From NCBI GenBank assembly GCA_902588515.1, contig CACIPP010000006.1:1-33369 (forward strand): a DNA stretch of 33,369 nucleotides. Reading direction: 5' to 3'. How positions within the stretch are numbered: the first letter of the stretch is position 1; every line of letters starts with the position of its first letter. The notes beneath the pieces are model-generated. The model saw only the letters and a program-made list of their open reading frames with translations. It did not search any database and was not told where the DNA came from. Shown one piece after another: positions 22,876 to 31,259 of the stretch. Both the position numbers and the translations under genes were made by a program. This stretch comes from GCA-002704185 sp902588515 (GTDB lineage Bacteria > Pseudomonadota > Alphaproteobacteria > Pelagibacterales > Pelagibacteraceae).

Positions 22876-25539
22876 ATGTCTAAAACCTCATTAAAAGATA
22901 CAAGAGAGACATTTAAAAATTTCTTTAAAAAAAATAATCACCAAGTCGTTGAGTCTGGTTCTTTAATTCCAAACAATGACCCAACTTTGATGTTTACAAA
23001 TTCTGGAATGGTTCAATTTAAGAATGTTTTTACAGGAGTTGAAAAGAGAGATTTCAAAACCGCGACTACTGCGCAAAAATGTGTAAGAGCAGGAGGTAAA
23101 CATAATGATTTAGAAAATGTAGGTTATACACCTCGTCATCATACATTTTTTGAGATGCTAGGAAATTTTTCTTTCGGAGATTATTTTAAGGAGGAAGCAA
23201 TATTTTTTGCTTGGAACCTGATTACCAAAGAATTTGGTATATCAAAAGATAAATTGTGTATGACCGTATACTCAGAAGATGATGAAGCATTCAATTTATG
23301 GAAAAAAATTACCGGCTTTAATGAAAATAAAATAATTAAAATCTCCACTTCCGACAATTTTTGGTCAATGGGAGACACTGGTCCATGTGGACCATGTTCG
23401 GAGATTTTTTATGACCATGGTGAAAAGTTGAAAGGTGGCCCTCCAGGTTCGAAGGATCAAGATGGAGATAGATTTATAGAAATTTGGAATTTAGTTTTCA
23501 TGCAATTTGAACAAGTTACTAAAGATAAAAGAATAAACTTACCTAAGCCATCTGTTGATACTGGTATGGGTTTGGAGAGAATGACAGCTGTGTTACAAGG
23601 TACGCACGATAATTATGAAATTGATTTATTTAAAAAATTAATTGATGCAAGTGCAGAAATTACAAAATCACCTGTATCCAATAAAACGATAGCAAGTCAT
23701 AGAGTAATTTCAGATCATTTGAGAGCTGCGTGTTTTCTGATTGCGGATGGTCTGATGCCTTCAAACGAAGGTAGAGGATATGTTTTGAGAAGAATTATGA
23801 GAAGAGGAATGAGGCATGCAGAAACCTTAGGCGGCAAATCTAATACCTTATCGAGTTTAATAAATGCACTCATATCTCAGATGTCATCCGAATATAATGA
23901 ATTAAGCAGAGCAAAAGAATTAATAACTGAAACAATCATGAATGAAGAAGATAAGTTTTCTACTATGTTAAACAAAGGGATGAAGGTTCTTAACAATGAT
24001 TTAAGTGATGTTAAAAACAATACTTTAAGCGGAGACATAGCTTTTAAATTATATGATACATTTGGTTTTCCATTGGATTTAACACAAGATTATTTAAAGC
24101 CAAAAAACATAAACGTGGATGTGAAGCGCTTTAATAAATTGATGGATTTGAGAAAAGAAGAAGCAAGAAAATCTTGGAAAGGTTCCGGATCAAAAGAAAT
24201 AAGCAAAATATGGTTTGAATTAAAGGATAAAAACGGACCTACAGAATTTGTAGGTTATAATAATGAGAAGGCAGAGGGAAAAATTTTAGAGATAATTATA
24301 AAAGATAAACTAGTTAAAGAATTATTAGAAAATCAAGAAGGCATAATTATTACAAATCAAACTTGTTTTTATGCTGAAGCAGGGGGTCAAGTAGGAGATA
24401 TAGGGCTTATTAAATCTCATAATAGTATTTTTGAAGTTTCAGATACACAGAAATATTTTGGAGATTTTTATTTACATTTTGGAAAAGTTAAAGAGGGCAA
24501 AATAATTTCAAACCAAACTGCTGTGCTAATAGTCGACAGGGAACATAGAAAAAACGTTAAAGCTAATCATTCAGCAACACATTTGCTACACGCTGCCTTG
24601 CGAGAAACACTAGGCAAACACGTTGCTCAAAAAGGATCATATGTTGGTCCGGAAAGACTTAGATTTGATTTCAGCCATAACAAAGCAATTTTAAAAGAAG
24701 AAATAAATAAAATCAATTTAGAAGTTAATGAAATTATTAAACAAAATGAAAATGTTAGCACACGTTTAATGTCACCTACAAAAGCTATTAAAGAGGGTGC
24801 CATGGCATTATTTGGCGAAAAGTATGGTGAAGAAGTTCGTGTAGTTTCAATGGGAAGAAAAAAAGAAAAGGTATACTCTTTGGAATTATGTGGCGGTACC
24901 CATGTTAATAAAACAGGTGAAATTGGAAAATTTGAAATTATTTCGGAAGGATCTATATCCTCGGGTGTAAGAAGAATTGAAGGTTTAAGAGGTGAGGAAT
25001 TACAAAATTATATTAAACAACAAAAATCTAAGTATGAAAAGCAATCAAAGAATTTAAAAGATAAATTTGATAAAATTATCGAAACGATTAAAGAGCAAGG
25101 CGGTAAAGTAGACAAATTTAAAAATTATTTGACTGATATGGATATAGCAGAAAAGTATCTAAGCCAAATAATTAAAGACAATATACTAAAAGATAAAAGC
25201 AAAAATATTGTAAATAATTTTAAAAAAAATAATATTACTTTTAGATTACAAAAAATAATTGACTTACCCGGAAAAGAGCTAAGAAGTATAGTTGATGAAA
25301 CAAAAAAACAAAAAAATCTTATCATTTTTCTTTTTGGAATATCTAAAAATAAGATTTCAATAGCAGTTGGTGTGAGTGATGATTTAACTGAGAAATTTGA
25401 TGCTTCTGAATATGTAAAATATTTATCAAAAAATTTAGGTGGATCTGGGGGAGGTGGTAGAAAAGATTTTGCTCAAGCTGGTGGCGCAGATGTAGATAAA
25501 ATAGACCAGGTTGTGAAATTATTAATTGAAAAAATTTAG
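22876..25539 (+). CDS. alaS: Alanyl-tRNA synthetase
   Basis: This is an 887-residue class II synthetase of normal length that charges tRNA-Ala. It has the N-terminal catalytic core (TFFEMLGNFSFGDYF; DNFWSMGDTGPCGPCSE; DTGMGLERM). The editing domain has zinc ligands His565 and His569 (NHSATH), Cys672 and His676 (CGGTH). The glycine-rich C-terminal C-Ala domain ends GGSGGGGRKDFAQAGG. A TATACT element sits very close upstream of the start. The stop overlaps the convergent icd stop in TTAG. Confidence 0.98.
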   Translation: MSKTSLKDTRETFKNFFKKNNHQVVESGSLIPNNDPTLMFTNSGMVQFKNVFTGVEKRDFKTATTAQKCVRAGGKHNDLENVGYTPRHHTFFEMLGNFSFGDYFKEEAIFFAWNLITKEFGISKDKLCMTVYSEDDEAFNLWKKITGFNENKIIKISTSDNFWSMGDTGPCGPCSEIFYDHGEKLKGGPPGSKDQDGDRFIEIWNLVFMQFEQVTKDKRINLPKPSVDTGMGLERMTAVLQGTHDNYEIDLFKKLIDASAEITKSPVSNKTIASHRVISDHLRAACFLIADGLMPSNEGRGYVLRRIMRRGMRHAETLGGKSNTLSSLINALISQMSSEYNELSRAKELITETIMNEEDKFSTMLNKGMKVLNNDLSDVKNNTLSGDIAFKLYDTFGFPLDLTQDYLKPKNINVDVKRFNKLMDLRKEEARKSWKGSGSKEISKIWFELKDKNGPTEFVGYNNEKAEGKILEIIIKDKLVKELLENQEGIIITNQTCFYAEAGGQVGDIGLIKSHNSIFEVSDTQKYFGDFYLHFGKVKEGKIISNQTAVLIVDREHRKNVKANHSATHLLHAALRETLGKHVAQKGSYVGPERLRFDFSHNKAILKEEINKINLEVNEIIKQNENVSTRLMSPTKAIKEGAMALFGEKYGEEVRVVSMGRKKEKVYSLELCGGTHVNKTGEIGKFEIISEGSISSGVRRIEGLRGEELQNYIKQQKSKYEKQSKNLKDKFDKIIETIKEQGGKVDKFKNYLTDMDIAEKYLSQIIKDNILKDKSKNIVNNFKKNNITFRLQKIIDLPGKELRSIVDETKKQKNLIIFLFGISKNKISIAVGVSDDLTEKFDASEYVKYLSKNLGGSGGGGRKDFAQAGGADVDKIDQVVKLLIEKI

Positions 25540-26750
25540 TTAAGTTGTTTCTTTAAATTTTTATCGATCGCTTCTAGAAATTCATTGGTAGTTAAATACT
25601 TTGTATCTTTACTTATCAATATTGCGAGGTCTTTTGTCATTTCTCCATTTTCAACTGTTTGAATACACACATTCTCAAGCGTTTGAGCAAATTTTATAAG
25701 TTCTTCATTTTTATCTAATTTACCACGGTGTGACAAACCTCTAGTCCATGCAAAAATTGAAGCTATTGGATTCGTAGATGTTTGCTGTCCTTTTTGATGC
25801 ATTCTATAGTGTCTTGTTACTGTGCCATGAGCAGCTTCAGCCTCCACTGTTTTTCCGTCAGGCGTCATTAACACACTTGTCATGAGACCTAATGAACCAA
25901 ATCCTTGTGCAACAGTATCCGACTGAACATCTCCGTCGTAGTTCTTACAAGCCCAAACATATTTGCCACTCCATTTCATGGCACAAGCTACCATGTCATC
26001 GATTAACCTATGTTCATAGGTAATCCCATTTTGTTCAAATTTCTTTTTGAATTCTTTGTTATAAGTTTCTTCAAAAAGATCCTTAAATCTTCCATCATAA
26101 GATTTTAATATTGTATTTTTAGTTGACATATAAACTGGCCATTTTCTCATTAGACCGAAATTCATGCATGCTCTCGCAAAATCTATTATAGATTGATCGA
26201 GATTATACATTGATAAAGCAACACCTGGACCAGGAAAATCATATACATCATGTTCAATACTATTTTTTCCGTCATCAGAAACCCATGAAACTTTTAGCTT
26301 GCCTTTACCAGGTACTTTAAAATCAGTGGCTCTATATTGGTCTCCAAAAGCATGTCTACCTATTACTACTGAATCGGTCCATGTCGGCACAAGCTTTGGA
26401 ACATTCTTGCATATAATAGGCTCCCTAAACACAGTTCCGCCAAGTATATTTCTGATAGTACCATTTGGTGATTTCCACATTTTTTTGAGTTTAAATTCTT
26501 CAACTCTCTGCTCATCCGGAGTTATAGTCGCACATTTAACTCCCACACCATGCGTTTGTATAGCTTTTGCACAATCTATAGTTATTTGATCGTTTGTTTT
26601 GTCCCTGCTTTCCATGCCTAAATCGTAATATTTTAGGTCTATATTGAGATATGGAAGTATTAGCTTTTTTTTTATAAATGACCAAATTATTCTAGTCATT
26701 TCATCGCCATCAAGCTCAACAACTGGATTTTTGACATTGATCTTACTCAT
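25536..26750 (-). CDS. icd: NADP-dependent isocitrate dehydrogenase (eukaryotic-like type)
   Basis: This 404-residue TCA-cycle enzyme oxidises isocitrate to 2-oxoglutarate and makes NADPH. It belongs to the homodimeric group shared with eukaryotes and alphaproteobacteria: VELDGDEMTRIIW near the start, the substrate-site SPNGTIRNILGGTVFREPI, IDDMVACAMKW with metal-binding aspartates, NYDGDVQSD, and EAAHGTVTRHYR. No regulatory phosphorylation gene (aceK) is adjacent. It is divergent from psd with only 41 bases between the starts. Confidence 0.97.
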   Translation of the reverse strand: MSKINVKNPVVELDGDEMTRIIWSFIKKKLILPYLNIDLKYYDLGMESRDKTNDQITIDCAKAIQTHGVGVKCATITPDEQRVEEFKLKKMWKSPNGTIRNILGGTVFREPIICKNVPKLVPTWTDSVVIGRHAFGDQYRATDFKVPGKGKLKVSWVSDDGKNSIEHDVYDFPGPGVALSMYNLDQSIIDFARACMNFGLMRKWPVYMSTKNTILKSYDGRFKDLFEETYNKEFKKKFEQNGITYEHRLIDDMVACAMKWSGKYVWACKNYDGDVQSDTVAQGFGSLGLMTSVLMTPDGKTVEAEAAHGTVTRHYRMHQKGQQTSTNPIASIFAWTRGLSHRGKLDKNEELIKFAQTLENVCIQTVENGEMTKDLAILISKDTKYLTTNEFLEAIDKNLKKQLN

Positions 26751-26791
26751 GATAAGAAGCTAGCATATACATAAAGGTAGAAATTAATTCA

Positions 26792-27451
26792 ATGAATATA
26801 TTAGATATCTTGTTACCAAAACTTCATAAAGAAGGGCATAAATTCGTAACTATAAGCTTAATTATAACTTTTGTATTTTTATTGATATCCAAAGTATTAG
26901 GCTTAATAGGACTCGTGATAACAATATGGGTTTTTTATTTTTTTAGAGATCCAGATAGGTATTCAATACAGGACAACAATTATTTAGTAAGCCCAGCAGA
27001 TGGAATAATTTCGCAAATAACTGAAATTGAAGGACCCAAAGAACTAAACATGGAAAGTAACAGGTTTGTTAGAATTAGTGTTTTTATGAATGTATTTGAT
27101 TGCCATGTTAATCGTTTACCAGTCGAATGCACCGTTAAAGATATATTCTATAAACCAGGAAAATTTTTAAACGCTTCATTAGATAAAGCGAGTGAAGAAA
27201 ATGAAAGAAATTATTTAAAGATTTTATCTCAGAGCAATGACGAAATGGCACTGGTTCAAATAGCTGGACTAGTTGCAAGAAGAATAGTCGTTAGTTGCTC
27301 TAAAGATCAAAATTATAAACAAGGCGATCGATTTGGCTTAATACGTTTTGGCAGTAGAGTTGATTTATACGTTCCTAAAAAATTTAAAATTTTAGCCAAA
27401 AAAGGTCAAGCAGTTACAGCTGGCGAGAGCTTATTTGCAATTAAAAATTAA
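26792..27451 (+). CDS. psd: Phosphatidylserine decarboxylase proenzyme (short type)
   Basis: This 219-residue enzyme makes phosphatidylethanolamine from phosphatidylserine. An N-terminal hydrophobic segment (about 18-45) anchors it. FRDPDR, VSPADGIISQI and FMNVFDCHVNRLPV are typical of the family. Self-cleavage at Gly-Ser in IRFGSRVDLYVP produces the pyruvoyl cofactor. The short length matches the compact Psd type of alphaproteobacteria. It is directly followed by pssA, four bases downstream. Confidence 0.95.
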   Translation: MNILDILLPKLHKEGHKFVTISLIITFVFLLISKVLGLIGLVITIWVFYFFRDPDRYSIQDNNYLVSPADGIISQITEIEGPKELNMESNRFVRISVFMNVFDCHVNRLPVECTVKDIFYKPGKFLNASLDKASEENERNYLKILSQSNDEMALVQIAGLVARRIVVSCSKDQNYKQGDRFGLIRFGSRVDLYVPKKFKILAKKGQAVTAGESLFAIKN

Positions 27452-27455
27452 ATAG

Positions 27456-28220
27456 ATGAAAAAAAAAATAAACTTTAAGGAAGTTTTCCCAAACTTCATA
27501 ACAATTTTAGGTTTATGTTTAGGCATATCATCAATTAAATTCGCTTTTGAATTAAATTTTGAGAAATCTATATATTGCATTGTATTAGCAGCTATTTTAG
27601 ATGCAATTGATGGAAGGATAGCTAGATTTTTAAAGAGTACATCAAAATTCGGAGCTGAACTGGACGCTCTTGTAGATTTTGTAAATTTCGGTATTTCACC
27701 GGCATTAATTTTATATTTTTATAAATTAAATACTCTGCCTAAATTTGGTTGGATACTGTGTTTAGTGTTTATTATTTGTGCGTGTTTAAGATTAGCAAGA
27801 TTTAACAGTTCAGATAAACTTGAAAAAAATACTTCAGATATGTTTTTTAATGGCGTCCCTGTACCATCGGGTGCAGGCCTAATACTTTTGCCTATTATTT
27901 TCTCCTATTCTGGATTTAGTGAACAAAATCTTAATATGAACATATTTGTAATATTTATTTCAATTACATCTTTTTTAATGATCAGCAAAATTCCAACTTA
28001 CTCACTAAAATCTTTTAAAATTTCTAGAACCGCAGGGGTAATATTAATATTAATCTTGGCAATTTACTTTATTTTTTTATACCAATTTACTTTTGAAACT
28101 TTGCTCATTTCAGGCATTTTATATTTACTTTTGATACCAGTAAGTTTCCTGCATTATTCTCGTTATAAGAAAAAAAATAAGAATTTAGATGATAGTTTAA
28201 TATCAGATGATTTTATATGA
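27456..28220 (+). CDS. pssA: CDP-diacylglycerol-serine O-phosphatidyltransferase
   Basis: This is a 254-residue polytopic CDP-alcohol phosphatidyltransferase. The full catalytic signature D-x2-DG-x2-AR-x8-G-x3-D-x3-D is present in DAIDGRIARFLKSTSKFGAE and the LDALVD that follows it. It makes phosphatidylserine, the substrate of the adjacent psd. The last helices are followed by a basic segment and an acidic tail. The next gene overlaps it by four bases (ATGA). Confidence 0.95.
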   Translation: MKKKINFKEVFPNFITILGLCLGISSIKFAFELNFEKSIYCIVLAAILDAIDGRIARFLKSTSKFGAELDALVDFVNFGISPALILYFYKLNTLPKFGWILCLVFIICACLRLARFNSSDKLEKNTSDMFFNGVPVPSGAGLILLPIIFSYSGFSEQNLNMNIFVIFISITSFLMISKIPTYSLKSFKISRTAGVILILILAIYFIFLYQFTFETLLISGILYLLLIPVSFLHYSRYKKKNKNLDDSLISDDFI

Positions 28221-29131
28221 AAAATACAAAAGCGATAGTAAGTTTAGCTGATGACAAATATTTCAGCTTGTTAATTGAATTAATAACTTCAATAAAAAAA
28301 TTCCCAGAAAGCAAAGATGTAGCTATTTGTATTTTAGATGCAGGTTTAAGTAATGATAATAAAAAATTACTAAAGCCATTGGTTAACGAGATTAAAAAAG
28401 CAGAATGGGATATAAGTGTTCCCGATTATAAAATTAAAGGAAGAGAATGGCTTAAAAGTCAAATATCAAGAGCATTTTTACCAAAATATTTTCCAGAATA
28501 TGAGAAATATTTATGGTTAGATTCTGATACATGGATAAATAATTGGGAAGCTGTTGAAATGTTTTATAAGGGGTGTGAAAATAATAAGCTAGCAATCGTG
28601 CAATCAATCGCTCCTGGATATAAAGATGTTGGTAGAGTTAATTGGATTTTTAGAAATTTAGCATCAGTAAAAACTCAAAATTATAAACATGCTAAAAATT
28701 CAGGTTTTTCAGACAAAATTGCTAGAAAAATTGCATTTGCGCCACATTTAAATATTGGAGTATTTTCATTACAAAAATCTTCACCTATATGGAAAAAATG
28801 GCAGGAGTTATTAAAAGAGTCTCTAACAAAAGGAAGAATTTTTGGCTCCGAAGGTTTAGCGATTAATATTTTAGTTTATTTTTATAATGTTGATACCGAA
28901 TTTTTACCGGCAAGATACAATTGGATTGCTAGTCATTTACTTCCGAAATTCGATAATGAAAAAAATATTTTTGTCGAACCATTTTTACCTCACAACAAAA
29001 TTGGAATTTTACATCTAGCTGCAGGAATATTTGTAGACGGTAAAGATATGAGATTGAACAAAAATATTAGAATTGAAATAAAACAAACAGATGGAAAAAA
29101 GATTTTAAAGAGTCTTAGATTTGTAAATTGA
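28217..29131 (+). CDS. GT8-like glycosyltransferase
   Basis: This is a 304-residue soluble protein. An N-terminal Rossmann-like segment is followed by LWLDSDTWI with the metal-binding Asp102-x-Asp104, as in family 8 transferases. HLNIGVFSLQ and the late GILHLAAG (a conserved His in GT8) support the fold. Donor and acceptor are unknown. Overlap with pssA suggests co-transcription with phospholipid genes, though this may just reflect compact packing. It overlaps rlmE by four bases (TTGA). Confidence 0.82.
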   Translation: MKNTKAIVSLADDKYFSLLIELITSIKKFPESKDVAICILDAGLSNDNKKLLKPLVNEIKKAEWDISVPDYKIKGREWLKSQISRAFLPKYFPEYEKYLWLDSDTWINNWEAVEMFYKGCENNKLAIVQSIAPGYKDVGRVNWIFRNLASVKTQNYKHAKNSGFSDKIARKIAFAPHLNIGVFSLQKSSPIWKKWQELLKESLTKGRIFGSEGLAINILVYFYNVDTEFLPARYNWIASHLLPKFDNEKNIFVEPFLPHNKIGILHLAAGIFVDGKDMRLNKNIRIEIKQTDGKKILKSLRFVN

Positions 29132-29751
29132 AAAAATTAAAAAAAAAATTTAAATTTTCTTCTCAAAAATGGCTCAATAGAAATTATAAGGACAAATATA
29201 TCAAACTTTCAAAAGAATCTGGTTTTAGGTCAAGGGCATATTTTAAATTGCAAGAGGTAAATAAAAAATTTCAAATTATAAAAAATAACACCAAAATACT
29301 TGATTTAGGGTCTGCACCAGGAGCATGGTCGCAATTAATTGGTAAAATTAATAAAGATGGATTAAATTTTGCTATTGATATTTTGAATATGAAAAACACT
29401 CATAATGTTAAATTTTTAAATGGAGATTTTACAAGCGATGAGTCGAAATTAAAAATAAATACATTTTTTAAAAATCAAAAAATTGATTTAATTTTGTCAG
29501 ATATTGCAGTTAACACTACAGGAAATAAAAATCTAGATTCAATAAAGACAAATTTAATTGTTATCGATGTACTTAAATTTTCTTCATTAAATTTAACCGG
29601 TAATGGAAAGATTTTTTTTAAGTTTTTTAATGGCTTAGAATCAGAAACAATTATTCAATATGTAAAAAAAAATTTTTCTACACACAGGATACTTAAACCA
29701 GATAGTAGCAGAAAAGCCTCAAAAGAAGTGTATATGTTATGCAGTTGCTAA
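29128..29751 (+). CDS. rlmE: 23S rRNA 2'-O-ribose methyltransferase RlmE (FtsJ/RrmJ)
   Basis: This 207-residue SAM-dependent enzyme methylates U2552 of 23S rRNA (E. coli numbering). SSQKWL opens the conserved part, and Lys40 in FRSRAYFKL is the first catalytic lysine. The SAM loop is DLGSAPGAWSQ (59-69). ILSDIAVNTTG carries the aspartate, IFFKFFNG the second lysine and ASKEVY the glutamate. The start is a TTG overlapping the GT8 stop (TTGA); no ATG precedes the conserved SSQKWL segment, so a non-ATG start is required. Confidence 0.95.
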   Translation: MKKLKKKFKFSSQKWLNRNYKDKYIKLSKESGFRSRAYFKLQEVNKKFQIIKNNTKILDLGSAPGAWSQLIGKINKDGLNFAIDILNMKNTHNVKFLNGDFTSDESKLKINTFFKNQKIDLILSDIAVNTTGNKNLDSIKTNLIVIDVLKFSSLNLTGNGKIFFKFFNGLESETIIQYVKKNFSTHRILKPDSSRKASKEVYMLCSC

Positions 29752-29752
29752 A

Positions 29753-29779
29753 TTGACATTATATTTTCAATGTTATATT
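29753..29779 (+). promoter_or_regulatory. guaB promoter, probably giving a leaderless transcript
   Basis: A perfect TTGACA (29753-29758) is followed after 15 bases by TATATT (29774-29779), eight bases before the guaB ATG. The expected transcription start coincides with the start codon, and no Shine-Dalgarno sequence is visible. Confidence 0.6.
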
Positions 29780-29786
29780 TAGATAT

Positions 29787-30845
29787 ATGGAAATCAACAA
29801 AGCACTTACTTTTGACGACGTACTATTAGTCCCAAAATACTCTGAGATACTTCCCAGTGAAGTTAACACGTCTATAACTTTATCTAGCAACCTTAAGTTA
29901 AAAACTCCTCTATTATCATCTGCAATGGATACTGTTACCGAGTCTAAAATGGCGATTGCAATGGCACAAAATGGAGGCCTGGGTGTTATTCATAGAAATT
30001 TATCAATTGACGAGCAATTAAAGCAAGTTCAATTAGTAAAGAAACGCAAACTAAAGGTAGCAGCTGCAATTGGCGTTGGATCTAAAGAAGTTGAAAGAGC
30101 AGAAGGCCTTCTCGAGAAAAATATTGATTTAATTGTTATTGATACAGCACATGGTCATACTAAAAAAGTAAAAGATACATTGAAAAGAATATCAAAACTA
30201 AGAAAAAAAACTTCCATATGTGTTGGTAATGTAGCTACGCCAGAAGCAGCCAAGTTCTTAATTAATAATGGCGCAGATATTATTAAGATAGGTATTGGTC
30301 CTGGATCAATTTGTACTACTAGAATGGTTGCTGGTATTGGGGTTCCTCAATTAAGCGCGATATTAGATATAAAAAAAAAAATTAAGACTACAAAAATTAG
30401 CTTCATCTCTGACGGAGGAATTAAGTTTTCAGGCGATTTGGCCAAAGCATTCTCTGCAGGTGCAGATGCGATTATGATAGGATCTCTGTTTGCTGGAACA
30501 GATCAGGCTCCTGGAAAAATTATAAAAAAAAATGGAAAATTATATAAAAAATTTAGAGGCATGGGATCAATAGGAGCCATGTCACAAGGTTCAGCAGACA
30601 GATATAATCAACAGAACGTTTCTAAAAAAACAAAGTTCGTTGCTGAGGGAGTTGAAGGTTTTATTAGGTATAAGGGAGATGTTAATAAAATTATATATCA
30701 ACTCATAGGTGGCTTGAAATCTTCAATGGGTTATTTAGGGTGTACAAATGTAAAAAGTCTAAGAAAAAAACCAAAATTTATTACAATTACAAAAGCTGGT
30801 TTCTATGAAAGTATGGTACATAATATCGATTTAGTGAAGGGTTAA
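29787..30845 (+). CDS. guaB: IMP dehydrogenase without CBS (Bateman) domains
   Basis: This enzyme oxidises IMP to XMP, the committed step to GMP. The catalytic barrel is complete: LTFDDVLLVP at the start, substrate loop GIGPGSICTTR with Cys176, SDGGIKFSGD, and flap RGMGSIGAMSQGSADRY with the Arg-Tyr dyad (272-273). The late EGVEGFIRYKGD and LKSSMGYLGC segments separate it from GMP reductase. It has only 352 residues against about 490: the two CBS domains that normally sit after NLSIDEQ are gone, and VKKRKLKVAAAIGVG joins the flanks (near residues 85-90). CBS domains bind purine nucleotides and control the enzyme, so this form may be unregulated. guaA follows in the same operon. Confidence 0.93.
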   Translation: MEINKALTFDDVLLVPKYSEILPSEVNTSITLSSNLKLKTPLLSSAMDTVTESKMAIAMAQNGGLGVIHRNLSIDEQLKQVQLVKKRKLKVAAAIGVGSKEVERAEGLLEKNIDLIVIDTAHGHTKKVKDTLKRISKLRKKTSICVGNVATPEAAKFLINNGADIIKIGIGPGSICTTRMVAGIGVPQLSAILDIKKKIKTTKISFISDGGIKFSGDLAKAFSAGADAIMIGSLFAGTDQAPGKIIKKNGKLYKKFRGMGSIGAMSQGSADRYNQQNVSKKTKFVAEGVEGFIRYKGDVNKIIYQLIGGLKSSMGYLGCTNVKSLRKKPKFITITKAGFYESMVHNIDLVKG

Positions 30846-30848
30846 ATA

Positions 30849-31259
30849 ATGCAAAAAATACTAATAATTTTTTTAATTTTAATATGCAATATATCTTACG
30901 GTGAAATAAGTTTTTTTAATAAGGGTAAAATTCAATATGATAAAAATAACTACGATCAAGCTAAATTGTTATTTGAAAAGGACATAGTATTTAACCCTAA
31001 AAGTACAAAAAGTTATTTATATTTAGCAAAAATTTATAAGAAAAAAAAACAATATGACGAGGAAGAAAAAAATTTAAAAACAGTAATTTTGTTAGATCCA
31101 AAAAATAGCCAAGCATACTATTTATTATCATTAAAAAAAATTAGAGACGGGGACTTTAAATTAGCTGAAAAAAACGCAGACTCATTTAAAAAATTTTGTT
31201 CAATAAAATGTGAAAAATATCAGGAAATAAAAAAACTTATAAAAAAATCTAAAAGCTGA
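30849..31259 (+). CDS. Small secreted TPR-repeat protein
   Basis: This is a 136-residue protein with a signal peptide (MQKILIIFLILICNISYG, cleavage before EIS) and about two to three tetratricopeptide repeats (NKGKIQYDKNNYDQAKLLFEK; SYLYLAKIYKKKKQYDEEEK; AYYLLSLKKIRDGDFKLAEK). The C-terminus is lysine-rich with a Cys-x3-Cys pair (FCSIKC). It is probably a periplasmic protein-binding helper of unknown partner. It lies between guaB and guaA; its stop overlaps the guaA ATG by one base (TGATG). Confidence 0.82.
   Translation: MQKILIIFLILICNISYGEISFFNKGKIQYDKNNYDQAKLLFEKDIVFNPKSTKSYLYLAKIYKKKKQYDEEEKNLKTVILLDPKNSQAYYLLSLKKIRDGDFKLAEKNADSFKKFCSIKCEKYQEIKKLIKKSKS

Noticed and set aside
29787..30845. 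GMP reductase as the identity of the short IMPDH-like gene
   Set aside because: The Arg-Tyr flap DRY, the GMGSIGAM loop and the adjacent guaA all fit IMP dehydrogenase; short length alone is explained by the missing CBS domains.
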